This document shows positions 26,457-35,246 of a DNA stretch of 49,315 nucleotides, piece by piece. Position 1 is the first letter of the stretch; every line of letters begins with the position of its first letter. Source of the DNA: an uncultured Alistipes sp. (lineage in GTDB: Bacteria; Bacteroidota; Bacteroidia; Bacteroidales; Rikenellaceae); contig CALUJN010000090.1 in the NCBI GenBank assembly GCA_944320985.1, positions 1-49,315 of the forward strand, read 5' to 3'. The notes beneath the pieces were generated by a model. That model was not told where the DNA came from, searched no databases, and saw nothing but the letters and a program-made list of their open reading frames with translations. The position numbers and the translations under genes are program-made.

Positions 26457-28055
26457 ATGCCAAAACGAGAACTCTTACTCGGAGACGAAGCCCTCGCGCT
26501 GGGGGCCCTCCATGCGGGACTGTCGGGCGTCTTTGCCTATCCGGGCACGCCGTCCACCGAAATCACGGAATACATCCAAAGCCATCCGCTGGCTGCCGAA
26601 CGCAACATCCACCGCTCGTGGTCGTCGAACGAAAAGACGGCCATGGAAGAGGCCCTCGGCATGTCGTTCGTCGGCAAACGCGCCATGGTCTGCATGAAAC
26701 ACGTCGGACTGAACGTCGCCGCCGACGCCTTTGTCAACTCCGGCATGACCGGAGCCCACGGCGGGCTGGTCGTGGTCGTAGCCGACGACCCCTCGATGCA
26801 CTCGTCGCAAAACGAGCAGGACTCCCGCTTCTACGGAGAGTTCGCCTTCATCCCGACCTTCGAACCCGCGACACAGCAGGAGGCCTATGACATGGTACAG
26901 CACGCATTCGAATTGTCCGAGCGGTTTCAGATTCCCGTGCTGATGCGTTTGACGACCCGCATGGCCCACTCCCGGGCCGTGGTCGAGATCGGAGAGGCGC
27001 GGAAGGAGAATCCGCTGAGTTATCCGCAGTCGGCACGGCAATGGGTGCTCATGCCCGGCAATTCACGCGTACGCTACCGATCGCTCATCGAAGACCGTGC
27101 CCGTCTGGAGCAGGAGGCCGTCGAAAGTCCCTTCAACCGTTACGACGAAGGCCCGGACAAACGCCTGGGTATCATTGCCAGCGGCATTGCCTACAACTAT
27201 CTGATGGAAAACTACCCCGAAGGGTGTCCCTATCCGGTACTGAAAATCTCGCAATATCCACTGCCGAAGGAACTCGTACGCCACTTGGCCGAAACGTGCG
27301 GCGAGCTGCTCATCATCGAGGAGGGGCAGCCCTTCATCGAGCAGGCCGTGCGGGGCGTGCTGCCCGCACTGATGAAGATCCGCGGGCGGCTGACCGGCGA
27401 ACTCCCGCGCACCGGGGAGCTGACGCCCGACAGCGTCCGGACCGCCCTGGGGCTCGCGCCGCACCGGGCCCATGCGGCCAGTCAGATCGTCGTACCGCGT
27501 CCGCCCGCCCTGTGTCAGGGCTGCGGCCACCGGGACATGTACACGGCCCTGACCGAAGTCGTACGCGAATTCCCCGACGGCAAGGTCTTCAGCGACATCG
27601 GCTGCTACACGCTGGGATGGCTGGCCCCGTTCCACGCCATCGACACCTGCGTCGACATGGGCGCCTCGATCACCATGGCCATCGGAGCAGCCCATGCCGG
27701 GCAGCATCCGGCTCTGGCCGTCATCGGGGACTCGACCTTCACCCATTCGGGCATGACGGGACTGCTGGACGCCGTCAACGAGGGGGCCAACATCACGGTG
27801 GTGATCTCCGACAACCTCACAACGGGCATGACCGGCGGTCAGGATTCAGCCGGAACGGGACGTCTCGAGCAGATCTGCGCCGGCATCGGCGTCGATCCGG
27901 CCCACATCCGCGTTGTGGTGCCGCTGCCAAAAAACCGCGAAGAGATGAAACGCATTCTCCGCGAAGAGATCGCCTATCACGGAGTTTCGGTGATCATTCC
28001 GCGTCGCGAGTGCATCCAGACGGCCAAGCGTCACGCCGCCGCCAAAAACCGATAA
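26457..28055 (+). CDS. iorA: Indolepyruvate:ferredoxin oxidoreductase alpha subunit (no ferredoxin domain)
   Basis: Large subunit, 532 residues, of the thiamine-diphosphate enzyme that oxidatively decarboxylates aryl-pyruvates (indolepyruvate, phenylpyruvate, hydroxyphenylpyruvate) to aryl-acetyl-CoA and reduces ferredoxin. The N-terminal pyrimidine-binding domain shows GALHAGLSGVFAYPGTPSTEI and WSSNEKTAMEEALG. The C-terminal pyrophosphate domain (about 345-510) has CQGCGHRDMY, DIGCYTLG and the GDSTFTHSGMTG metal motif. Archaeal IorA proteins are over 600 residues and end in two [4Fe-4S] motifs; this one stops after PRRECIQTAKRH without them, so clusters must come from elsewhere. First gene of a four-gene operon. 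Confidence 0.92.
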   Translation: MPKRELLLGDEALALGALHAGLSGVFAYPGTPSTEITEYIQSHPLAAERNIHRSWSSNEKTAMEEALGMSFVGKRAMVCMKHVGLNVAADAFVNSGMTGAHGGLVVVVADDPSMHSSQNEQDSRFYGEFAFIPTFEPATQQEAYDMVQHAFELSERFQIPVLMRLTTRMAHSRAVVEIGEARKENPLSYPQSARQWVLMPGNSRVRYRSLIEDRARLEQEAVESPFNRYDEGPDKRLGIIASGIAYNYLMENYPEGCPYPVLKISQYPLPKELVRHLAETCGELLIIEEGQPFIEQAVRGVLPALMKIRGRLTGELPRTGELTPDSVRTALGLAPHRAHAASQIVVPRPPALCQGCGHRDMYTALTEVVREFPDGKVFSDIGCYTLGWLAPFHAIDTCVDMGASITMAIGAAHAGQHPALAVIGDSTFTHSGMTGLLDAVNEGANITVVISDNLTTGMTGGQDSAGTGRLEQICAGIGVDPAHIRVVVPLPKNREEMKRILREEIAYHGVSVIIPRRECIQTAKRHAAAKNR

Positions 28056-28068
28056 ATCCGCAAACGCC

Positions 28069-28656
28069 ATGAAAAAAGACATCATACTTTCGGGCGTGGG
28101 AGGACAGGGAATCCTCTCCATCGCCACGGTGATCGGCCGTGCGGCCCTGGCCGAGGGGCTGCAGATCAAACAGGCCGAAGTTCACGGCATGAGCCAGCGC
28201 GGCGGCGACGTACAGTCGCACCTGAGAATCTCCTCCTCGGAGATCCATTCAGACCTTATTCCGCGCGGTGCGGCCGATCTGATCATCTCGCTCGAGCCCA
28301 TGGAGTCGCTGCGCTATCTGGAGTGGCTATCGGCCGAAGGGTGGATCGTTACCAGCACCGTACCGGTGATCAACATCCCGAACTACCCCGACGAAGAGAC
28401 CCTCACGAAGGAGCTCGAAGCCCAGCCGCATGTCATCGCACTCGATGCCGACGCCCTGGCCCGCGAAGCCGCCTCGCCGCGTTCGGCCAACATGGCGTTG
28501 CTGGGGGCCGCAGCTCCGCTGCTGGACCTCGATGCCGGACTGCTTGAAGAGGGCATTCGGGCCATTTTCGCCCGAAAGGGAGAAGCCGTAGTCGAGGCCA
28601 ACCTCGCGGCCTTCCGCGCCGGGTATGAAACCGCCAAAAAACAGACCGCACGATGA
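28069..28656 (+). CDS. iorB: Indolepyruvate:ferredoxin oxidoreductase beta subunit
   Basis: Small subunit of 195 residues (gamma-type domain of 2-oxoacid oxidoreductases, probably helping bind coenzyme A). Recognisable by the glycine-rich start DIILSGVGGQGILSIATVIGRAA and the conserved QAEVHGMSQRGGDVQSHLRIS segment. It starts 13 bases after iorA and its stop overlaps the aminotransferase start (ATGA), so it is coupled to both neighbours. Together with IorA it forms the two-subunit enzyme. Confidence 0.93.
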   Translation: MKKDIILSGVGGQGILSIATVIGRAALAEGLQIKQAEVHGMSQRGGDVQSHLRISSSEIHSDLIPRGAADLIISLEPMESLRYLEWLSAEGWIVTSTVPVINIPNYPDEETLTKELEAQPHVIALDADALAREAASPRSANMALLGAAAPLLDLDAGLLEEGIRAIFARKGEAVVEANLAAFRAGYETAKKQTAR

Positions 28657-29966
28657 AAGTACCCTTCGACCGTTCGTATCTGGAATCTGCCCTGAAGCAG
28701 ATGGATATCGCGGACATCGCCCGGGCGACGATCCGCCAGTCGGGTGACATCGCCCGCATCATGGAGCGTTCGACGGGCCAGGAGTTCATCCACCTGGAGA
28801 TGGGCGTTCCGGGACTTCCGCCCCAAGAGGCCGGAGTCGAAGCCGAACGCCGGGCCCTGGCCGAAGGCGTCGCCTCGCAATACCCCAACATGTACGGCAT
28901 TCCGGAGTTGAAGACCCAGGCCGCACGCTTCATCAAGGCCTATCTCGACGTAGAGATCGACCCGCAGGGCTGTATCCCCACCGTGGGATCGATGCAAGGC
29001 AGCTTCACGACGTTCCTGATGTGTTCGCAACTGGATCCTGTCCGACGCAAGATCCTCTTCATCGACCCGGGCTTTCCCGTACAGCGGAGCCAGGTGCGCA
29101 TCCTCGGCATCCCGAACGATTCCTTCGACATCTACGACTACCGCGGCGAAAAATTAGGCCCGAAACTCGAAAGCTACCTCTCCAAGGGCGACGTGGCTGC
29201 CATCGTCTACTCGAACCCGAACAACCCCTCGTGGGTCTGCCTCACCGAAGAGGAGCTGCACACGATCGGAGAATTGGCCACCCGTTACGACGCCATCGTC
29301 ATCGAGGATCTGGCCTACCTCTGCATGGACTTCCGCAAACCCCTCGGACGCCCCTTCGAGGCTCCGTACCAAGCGACGGTGGCCCGCTACACGAAGAACT
29401 GGATCCTGCTGATCTCCGGTTCGAAGATCTTCAGCTATGCCGGGCAGCGGATCGCCGTGGCAGCCATCTCCGATGCGCTCTTCCGGCGCGAATACCCCGC
29501 TCTGCGCGAACGCTACGGCATCGGGCATCTGGGCGATGCCTACGTCCTGACGTTCCTCTATGCCGCCTCGTCGGGTACGAGCCACTCGGCACAGTACGCT
29601 CTGGCGGCGATGTTCCGCGCAGCGGCCGACGGAGCGCTCGATTTCGTGGGCGAAACCGCCGAATACGGCCGTCGGGCCCGACTGACGAAGGAGATCTTCC
29701 TGCGCCACGGCTTCCGCATCGTTTATGACAAGGACCGCAAAGAGCAGATCGGCGACGGATTCTTCTATACGATCGGTTACGGGACGATGACCAGCGCCGA
29801 GCTGCTCAGCGAGCTGTTGCTGTGCGGCGTCTGTGCCATCTCGCTCTCCTCGACCGGCAGCCGCCAGCACGGTATCCGCGTCTGCGTCTCGCAGATGAAC
29901 CGTCCCGAACAGTTCGAACTGCTTGACAACCGCCTCAGGGCCTTTGCCGAAAACCACCGCCCGTAA
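28653..29966 (+). CDS. PLP-dependent class I/II aminotransferase
   Basis: Fold-type I aminotransferase of 437 residues. The Schiff-base Lys is K258 in SGSKIFSYAGQRIAV. SNPNNPSWVCLTEEEL near 188 holds the Asn of the NPNNP motif, VIEDLAYLCMDF carries the Asp-Tyr pair of the cofactor site, and RVCVSQMN near the C-terminus holds the carboxylate-binding Arg. Translationally coupled to iorB. In this operon its obvious job is to convert an aromatic amino acid to the aryl-pyruvate used by IorAB; substrate preference is inferred from context, not from residues. Confidence 0.9.
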   Translation: MKVPFDRSYLESALKQMDIADIARATIRQSGDIARIMERSTGQEFIHLEMGVPGLPPQEAGVEAERRALAEGVASQYPNMYGIPELKTQAARFIKAYLDVEIDPQGCIPTVGSMQGSFTTFLMCSQLDPVRRKILFIDPGFPVQRSQVRILGIPNDSFDIYDYRGEKLGPKLESYLSKGDVAAIVYSNPNNPSWVCLTEEELHTIGELATRYDAIVIEDLAYLCMDFRKPLGRPFEAPYQATVARYTKNWILLISGSKIFSYAGQRIAVAAISDALFRREYPALRERYGIGHLGDAYVLTFLYAASSGTSHSAQYALAAMFRAAADGALDFVGETAEYGRRARLTKEIFLRHGFRIVYDKDRKEQIGDGFFYTIGYGTMTSAELLSELLLCGVCAISLSSTGSRQHGIRVCVSQMNRPEQFELLDNRLRAFAENHRP

Positions 29967-29980
29967 GAAAAACTTCTGCC

Positions 29981-31273
29981 ATGCGATACACGACAGCCGC
30001 GGAGGCGGTAAAACTCATCCATTCGAACCAAAGCGTCTACATTCAGGGAAGTACGTCGATCCCCGAGGTGCTCGTTGCCGCCCTGGCCGACCGCGGTCCG
30101 GAGCTCCGGGGCGTGAAGATCTATTCGGCCTTCGCCGTAGGGGCTCACGAGGCCCCCTACTGCCGGCCCGAATACCGCGAATCGTTTCTGGTGAACAGCC
30201 TCTTCGTGGCCAACAATATCCGCCGCTGGCTGGCCGACGGATACGGACAATCGATCCCGGCCTTCCTGGGTGAGATTCCGGGGCTCTTCCGCGACGGCAC
30301 CCTGCCGCTCGACGTGGCGCTCATCAACGTCTCACCGCCCGATGCCGAGGGCTACTGCTCGTTCGGCGTCTCGGCCGACCTGGCCGTCTCGGCCGTGGAG
30401 TGTGCCCGGGTGATCATTGCACAGGTCAACCGCGCCATGCCCTTCTCGTACGGCGACGCCGTCATCCACTCGTCGCGCTTCGCCGCGGCCGTGGAGGTCG
30501 ACTCGCCGCTGGTGGAGGTTCCGACAGCCGTGCCCACGGAGACCGAACTGCGCATCGGACGCGCCATCGCCGAGTTGATCCCCGACGGCGCCACGCTGCA
30601 GATCGGCGTCGGCGGCATCCCGAATGCCGTGCTGGGGGCGCTGAAGGACCACAAGCACCTCGGCCTGCATACCGAAGCGATGACCGACGGCGTGCTGCCG
30701 CTGCTCGAAAGCGGCGTAATCGACAATTCGCAGAAGGTCGTCCTGGCCGGCGTCTCGGTGGCCTCGCTGGCGCTGGGTTCGCGCCGGCTGTACGACTGCA
30801 GGGACTACCGCAAGGATCTGGTGATGAAGGATGTGGCCTGGACCAACGATCCGTTCCGCATCCGACAGAACCCGAAGGTCATGGCCATCAATTCGGCCGT
30901 GGAGGTCGATCTGACGGGACAGGTCTGCGCCGATTCGGTCGGCGTGCGCATCATCTCGGGGGTCGGCGGACAGCACGACTTCATGTACGGAGGAGCGCTC
31001 TCCGAAGGGGGCAAGACCTTCATCGCCATGCCGTCGATGACCCCCAAGGGTGAATCGAAAATCAAGGCCCTGCTGACCGCCGGAGCCGGCGTCGTCACTA
31101 CCCGCCACATGATCCAGCACGTCGTCACGGAGTACGGTGTGGCGCACCTGCGGGGCAAGAATCTCGCAGAGCGGGCCCGGGCTCTGATCTCGATCGCCCA
31201 TCCGTCGGTCCGTGAGGAGTTGGAACGCGCCGCGGCCGAACGCTACGGCTACTCGTTCCTCCACCTGCGATAA
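29981..31273 (+). CDS. Acetyl-CoA hydrolase/CoA-transferase family protein
   Basis: Family I CoA-transferase-type protein of 430 residues (acetyl-CoA hydrolase, succinyl-CoA:acetate or 4-hydroxybutyrate CoA-transferase group). Two Rossmann-like halves are visible. The CoA-binding GVGGIPNAVLG loop lies near residue 208, and the likely catalytic Glu that forms the enzyme-CoA thioester is E232 in HTEAMTDG. The C-terminal half has GVGGQHDFMYGA and the family end segment AVAHLRGK-like (GVAHLRGKNLAERA). It lies 14 bases after the aminotransferase and closes the operon. It would move CoA from an aryl-acetyl-CoA to acetate or another acid, releasing the aryl-acetate; this role is inferred. Confidence 0.88.
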   Translation: MRYTTAAEAVKLIHSNQSVYIQGSTSIPEVLVAALADRGPELRGVKIYSAFAVGAHEAPYCRPEYRESFLVNSLFVANNIRRWLADGYGQSIPAFLGEIPGLFRDGTLPLDVALINVSPPDAEGYCSFGVSADLAVSAVECARVIIAQVNRAMPFSYGDAVIHSSRFAAAVEVDSPLVEVPTAVPTETELRIGRAIAELIPDGATLQIGVGGIPNAVLGALKDHKHLGLHTEAMTDGVLPLLESGVIDNSQKVVLAGVSVASLALGSRRLYDCRDYRKDLVMKDVAWTNDPFRIRQNPKVMAINSAVEVDLTGQVCADSVGVRIISGVGGQHDFMYGGALSEGGKTFIAMPSMTPKGESKIKALLTAGAGVVTTRHMIQHVVTEYGVAHLRGKNLAERARALISIAHPSVREELERAAAERYGYSFLHLR

Positions 31274-31278
31274 AACCA

Positions 31279-31287
31279 GGGGGGGGG
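31279..31287. repeat. G9 homopolymer tract
   Basis: Nine consecutive G directly after the operon stop codon. Similar nine-base G or C runs occur at 37250-37258 and 44248-44256. Such runs are prone to slippage. Confidence 0.8.
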
Positions 31288-31319
31288 CAGAAAAAAGCAG
31301 TCTGCCCGTCTGAAAAAAT

Positions 31320-31349
31320 CCGGTTCCGGAAAATGGAACCGGGTTTTTC
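31320..31349 (+). terminator. Terminator of the iorAB operon
   Basis: Hairpin CCGGTTCC / GGAACCGG (31320-31327 with 31335-31342) followed by GTTTTTCT, about 45 bases after the last stop codon. Confidence 0.85.
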
Positions 31350-31351
31350 TC

Positions 31352-31359
31352 TATTTTTG
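31352..31359 (+). promoter_or_regulatory. -7 promoter element of the HAD phosphatase gene
   Basis: TATTTTTG matches TAnnTTTG, 27 bases before the ATG and immediately after the terminator; the -33 region would fall inside that hairpin. Confidence 0.6.
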
Positions 31360-31386
31360 CCGAAAGAAAACCGAGACGTTTTACCC

Positions 31387-32031
31387 ATGCTCCGAAAATA
31401 CCTCTTCTTCGACCTTGACGGCACGCTGACCGACCCCATGGAGGGGATTACCCGTTCCGTACAGTACGCCCTGCGCCACTTCGGCATCGAAGTGAACGAT
31501 CTGAAAGAACTCTGCCCCTTCATCGGGCCTCCGCTGGCCGAATCATTCCGGGACCGTTACGGCATGAACGAAGCCGAGACGGCTACGGCTATCGCCCGCA
31601 TGCGCGAATATTTCGCACCGAAGGGAATCTTCGAGAACAAACTCTACCCGGGAATTCCGGAGTTGCTGGCAGCGACCGCCGCCGCGGGGTGCGTGAATGT
31701 GATGGCCACCTCGAAACCGGAGCCCTTCGCCCGGCGGATCGCCGAACACTTCGACATCGCGCGCCACTTCCGTCTGATCGCCGGAAGCGGCCTCGACGGT
31801 TCGCGCACGACCAAGGTCGAGGTGATCCGCCATGCCCTCACGCAGTTGGGGATCGCCCCGGAGGAGGCCGTAATGATCGGCGACCGCCGCCACGACATAG
31901 AAGGCGCCAGGGCCGCAGGCCTCGATTCCATCGCCGTGAGCTGGGGTTACGCCGCACCCGGCGAGCTGGAGGCTGCACAGCCCGGCCACATCGTCGCGGA
32001 TGTCGACGCCCTGCGCCGTCTGCTGCTCTGA
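31387..32031 (+). CDS. HAD family hydrolase, phosphoglycolate-phosphatase-like
   Basis: Phosphatase of 214 residues. Motif I is FFDLDGTLTDP with the nucleophile Asp at residue 8 (general-acid Asp two residues on), followed by a helical cap (ITRSVQYALRHFGI to about 75). Motif II is ATSKPE, with a Lys near 145 (TTKVEVI), and motif III/IV is MIGDRRHDIEGARAAGLDSIAVSWGY. It belongs to the Gph/PGMB-like group that dephosphorylates small phosphoesters; substrate is open. The ATG at 31387 is selected because motif I follows at the usual distance; the upstream in-frame region carries the terminator and promoter. Confidence 0.88.
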   Translation: MLRKYLFFDLDGTLTDPMEGITRSVQYALRHFGIEVNDLKELCPFIGPPLAESFRDRYGMNEAETATAIARMREYFAPKGIFENKLYPGIPELLAATAAAGCVNVMATSKPEPFARRIAEHFDIARHFRLIAGSGLDGSRTTKVEVIRHALTQLGIAPEEAVMIGDRRHDIEGARAAGLDSIAVSWGYAAPGELEAAQPGHIVADVDALRRLLL

Positions 32032-32183
32032 ATGCTCCCAATAGCATCTTGTCGGCTCGGAACGCCGAAAGCCGTTCATCCGTCGGTGCGAGAACCGGTC
32101 GTTATGCACGTCGTATGCCATCCGGAAAACGTCGCAAGTTGTACTTTTTCTTCCGAAAAGGTGGCAAAACAAAAAATTTGACC

Positions 32184-32191
32184 TACTTTTG
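32184..32191 (+). promoter_or_regulatory. -7 promoter element of the AspT-like transporter gene
   Basis: TACTTTTG matches TAnnTTTG, 38 bases upstream of the ATG. The 198-base gap 32032-32229 shows no gene. Confidence 0.6.
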
Positions 32192-32229
32192 CACCGTTTC
32201 AAACCCACTCATCAAGATCCGCACCAGGC

Positions 32230-33891
32230 ATGGAATGGCTCAAAGACCTGCTTCTCGAACCCTCGGCCCTGCAGGCCGTCGTGGTGATCTCACTGATCTC
32301 CGCAATCGGCATCGGTCTGGGTAAGATCCGCATCCTCGGAATCTCGCTCGGCACGGCCTTCATCTTCTTCGTGGGGATCCTGGCCGGGCACTTCGGCATC
32401 AAACTCGATCCGGCCATGCTGATCTATGCCGAAAGTTTCGGGTTGATCATCTTTGTATACGCCCTGGGACTGCAGGTCGGTCCGGGTTTCTTCAGCTCGA
32501 TGCGGGCCGACGGATTGCGCCTGCTCTCTCCGGCCGTGGGTCTGGTGATCGTCGGGACACTTTTGGCAGCCGGAATGAGCTACCTGCTGGGCATCGGAAT
32601 GACCGACATGTCAGGCATTCTGTGCGGCGCCACGACCAACACGCCGGCACTGGGAGCCGCCCAACAGGTGCTCAAGCAACTGGGACTCGATGACAGCGGC
32701 GCCGCACTGAGTTGTGCCGTAACCTATCCGCTGGGGGTCGTCGGAGTAATCCTGGCCATCGCCTTTCTGCGCAAACTCTTCGTACGGCCGTCGGATCTGC
32801 CGGGGCCCGATGCCGAACACCGCAAAAACGTCTTTATCGCCAGCTACCACATCACCAATCCGGCGCTCTTCGGCAAGAGCGTTCACGATATTGCCGTGCA
32901 GAGCCACCACCACTTCGTCATCTCGCGCCTCTGGCGCAACGGACAGGTCTCGATCCCCACGTCGGACAAAACCCTCCAGCAGAATGACGTAATTCTGGTC
33001 ATCACCACCCCCGGCGAGGCCGAAGCCCTGCGAATGATCTTCGGCGAGCAGGAGCAGAAGGACTGGAACAAGGAGAATATCGACTGGAACGCCGTCGACA
33101 GCCAGCTCATCTCGCAACGCATCCTCGTCACACGCCCCGAAATCAACGGGAAAAGGCTCTCGCAACTGCGCCTGCGCAACAACTACGGCATCAACATCAG
33201 CCGCGTCTACCGTTCGGGCGTACAGCTGCTCGCAACGCCCGATCTGCGGTTGCAACTGGGCGACCGGCTTACGGTCGTGGGCGAAGCCCAGGCCATCCGC
33301 AACGTGGAGAAGATCCTCGGTAATGCCGTAAAGAGTCTCAACGAACCCAACCTCGTTTCGGTATTCATCGGGTTGATCCTCGGACTGACACTCGGGAGCA
33401 TTCCCGTGGCCATTCCGGGTATCTCGATCCCCGTCAAACTGGGACTGGCCGGCGGTCCGATCATCGTCGGCATCCTGATCGGCACGTTCGGACCCCGGCT
33501 GCACATGATCACCTACACCACGCAGAGCGCCAATCTCATGCTGCGAGCCCTGGGCCTCTCGATGTATCTGGCCTGTCTGGGGCTCGATGCCGGCACGCAC
33601 TTCTTCGAGACGGTCATGCGCCCGGAGGGGGCACTGTGGCTCGGTGCGGGTTTTCTGCTGACGTTCGTTCCGGTGATTTTGGTCGGGCTCTTTGCCCTGC
33701 GGATTATGAAGGTCGATTTCGGATCTGTCGCGGGGCTGCTCTGCGGAAGCATGGCCAACCCCATGGCGCTGAACTACGCCAACGATACGATCGAAGGCGA
33801 CAATCCGTCGGTCTCCTACGCCACGGTATATCCCGTCTGCATGTTTCTGCGGGTGATCATCATTCAGGTGTTGCTGATGCTGACTCTTTAG
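32230..33891 (+). CDS. AspT/YidE-type putative transporter with RCK_C domains
   Basis: Inner-membrane protein of 553 residues. Layout is characteristic of the aspartate:alanine exchanger family: five N-terminal helices (about 10-185) with GATTNTPALGAAQQ, two soluble TrkA-C (RCK_C) domains (about 205-275 and 290-365), then a second membrane half (about 370-550) with GLAGGPIIVGILIGTFGP and GSMANPMALNYAND. The substrate is unknown; relatives include YidE/YbjL of Escherichia coli. Its 3' end overlaps the convergent mscS gene by 32 bases. Confidence 0.88.
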   Translation: MEWLKDLLLEPSALQAVVVISLISAIGIGLGKIRILGISLGTAFIFFVGILAGHFGIKLDPAMLIYAESFGLIIFVYALGLQVGPGFFSSMRADGLRLLSPAVGLVIVGTLLAAGMSYLLGIGMTDMSGILCGATTNTPALGAAQQVLKQLGLDDSGAALSCAVTYPLGVVGVILAIAFLRKLFVRPSDLPGPDAEHRKNVFIASYHITNPALFGKSVHDIAVQSHHHFVISRLWRNGQVSIPTSDKTLQQNDVILVITTPGEAEALRMIFGEQEQKDWNKENIDWNAVDSQLISQRILVTRPEINGKRLSQLRLRNNYGINISRVYRSGVQLLATPDLRLQLGDRLTVVGEAQAIRNVEKILGNAVKSLNEPNLVSVFIGLILGLTLGSIPVAIPGISIPVKLGLAGGPIIVGILIGTFGPRLHMITYTTQSANLMLRALGLSMYLACLGLDAGTHFFETVMRPEGALWLGAGFLLTFVPVILVGLFALRIMKVDFGSVAGLLCGSMANPMALNYANDTIEGDNPSVSYATVYPVCMFLRVIIIQVLLMLTL

Positions 33892-35206
33892 CATCCGGGC
33901 TCTCGGAGGACGACGCGTCCCCGGAATCCGATTCATCGCCCTGCAGAAAGTCGCCCAGAGCGGCGACATCCGAACCCGCGGGACTCTGGAAGACCCGCAA
34001 TCCGAATTCGGGAATCACGGCCAGCACATGGTCAAAGACATCCGACTGAATCCCCTCGTATTCGGTCCATACCACCGTATCGGTAAAGAAATAGAGTTGA
34101 ATCGGGATTCCGGTCTCTGTGGGCTGCAGCTGACGGACCATCAACGTCATCGACCTGTTCACGGGAACTTCGTTTTCAAGATAGCGTACCAGATAGGCCC
34201 GGAAAACACCCAGATTGGTCTGATGCAGACCGTTGATCTTCCGTTCGCCCGGAGCAATGCCATGCGCCGCATTGTAGGCCGCGACACGCTGCTCCGTGCG
34301 ATCGATGTAGTCGCGCAAAAGATCGATCCGACGGAAGCGGGCCAGCATCTCGGGTGTACAGAAATGCACGCTCGTCATATCGATCGACACCGACCGCATG
34401 ACGCGCCGTCCGCCCGAGAGCTGCATGGCATGCCAGTTCGTAAAGGAGTCGGTCGTCAGCAGGTAGGGAGGCAGCATGGCCAGCGTATTGTCCCAGTTGC
34501 GGATCTTGACCGTCGTAAGCGACACCTCCTCGACCGTACCGTCGGCTCCGTACTTCGGGACCGAAATCCAGTCGCCGACCTGCAGCATGTTGTTGGCCGA
34601 GAGCTGGATGCCCGAGACAAAGCCCATGATGCTGTCGCGAAAAATCAACATCAGCACCGCTGCCGAGGCGCCGAGCCCCGTGAGGAGTTTGACGGGAGAT
34701 TTGTCGATCAGAATGGCAACGATCAGAATGACGGCAACGATCGAAAAAAATCCCTGAGCCGTTTGCCGCAGCCCCTTGATGGGTTTGTTCTGCCAGTCGG
34801 GACGCAGCGAGACGATGTGAAAGGCCGCACAGAGCAGCGCATTGATCAGTCGCAGGAAGGTAAAGACGATGAAGATCTGCATGAGCCGCAGCACGATGAT
34901 TCGACCTGCGGACTGCTCGTCGAAAATCACCGGAAGAACCACCGTCAGAAGAATCGCAACCAGGACGTGACAAGCCCGTTTAAGCACCGATACGCTGAAG
35001 AGTTTGTCGTCCCACTTTATGCGTGTGCGTTCGACCAGACGCCGGATACCGCGCACGACGACCAGCTCCAGAAACAGATCGAACACGGCGACGACCAACA
35101 CGACGAGCGCAAAAGCCACCCAGCGATCCGTCGTATCGCTGGTGGATGACGTGACGCCCAGCCACTCGAGCAGGGCATGCGTCCAATGTTTCAGAAGAGT
35201 TTGCAT
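33860..35206 (-). CDS. Mechanosensitive ion channel, MscS family (YbdG-like)
   Basis: Protein of 448 residues with about five membrane helices in the first 190 residues and the MscS core after that: pore-lining helix near GLGASAAVLMLIFRDSIMGFVSGIQ, then the beta domain GDWISVPKYGADGTVEEVSLTTVKIRNWDN and an alpha/beta C-terminal domain. The long N-terminus and total length resemble the YbdG/MscM branch. It protects against hypo-osmotic shock. Last gene of a possible leftward operon MFS-Nudix-mscS; it lies 40 bases after the Nudix gene, a gap holding a TTCCGG/CCGGAA hairpin. The acidic Ser/Asp-rich C-terminus overlaps the neighbour's coding end. Confidence 0.9.
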   Translation of the reverse strand: MQTLLKHWTHALLEWLGVTSSTSDTTDRWVAFALVVLVVAVFDLFLELVVVRGIRRLVERTRIKWDDKLFSVSVLKRACHVLVAILLTVVLPVIFDEQSAGRIIVLRLMQIFIVFTFLRLINALLCAAFHIVSLRPDWQNKPIKGLRQTAQGFFSIVAVILIVAILIDKSPVKLLTGLGASAAVLMLIFRDSIMGFVSGIQLSANNMLQVGDWISVPKYGADGTVEEVSLTTVKIRNWDNTLAMLPPYLLTTDSFTNWHAMQLSGGRRVMRSVSIDMTSVHFCTPEMLARFRRIDLLRDYIDRTEQRVAAYNAAHGIAPGERKINGLHQTNLGVFRAYLVRYLENEVPVNRSMTLMVRQLQPTETGIPIQLYFFTDTVVWTEYEGIQSDVFDHVLAVIPEFGLRVFQSPAGSDVAALGDFLQGDESDSGDASSSESPDAKESASATPE

Positions 35207-35246
35207 ACAACTCCTCCGACCCGCAATTTCCGGGCCGGAAGAGCGT

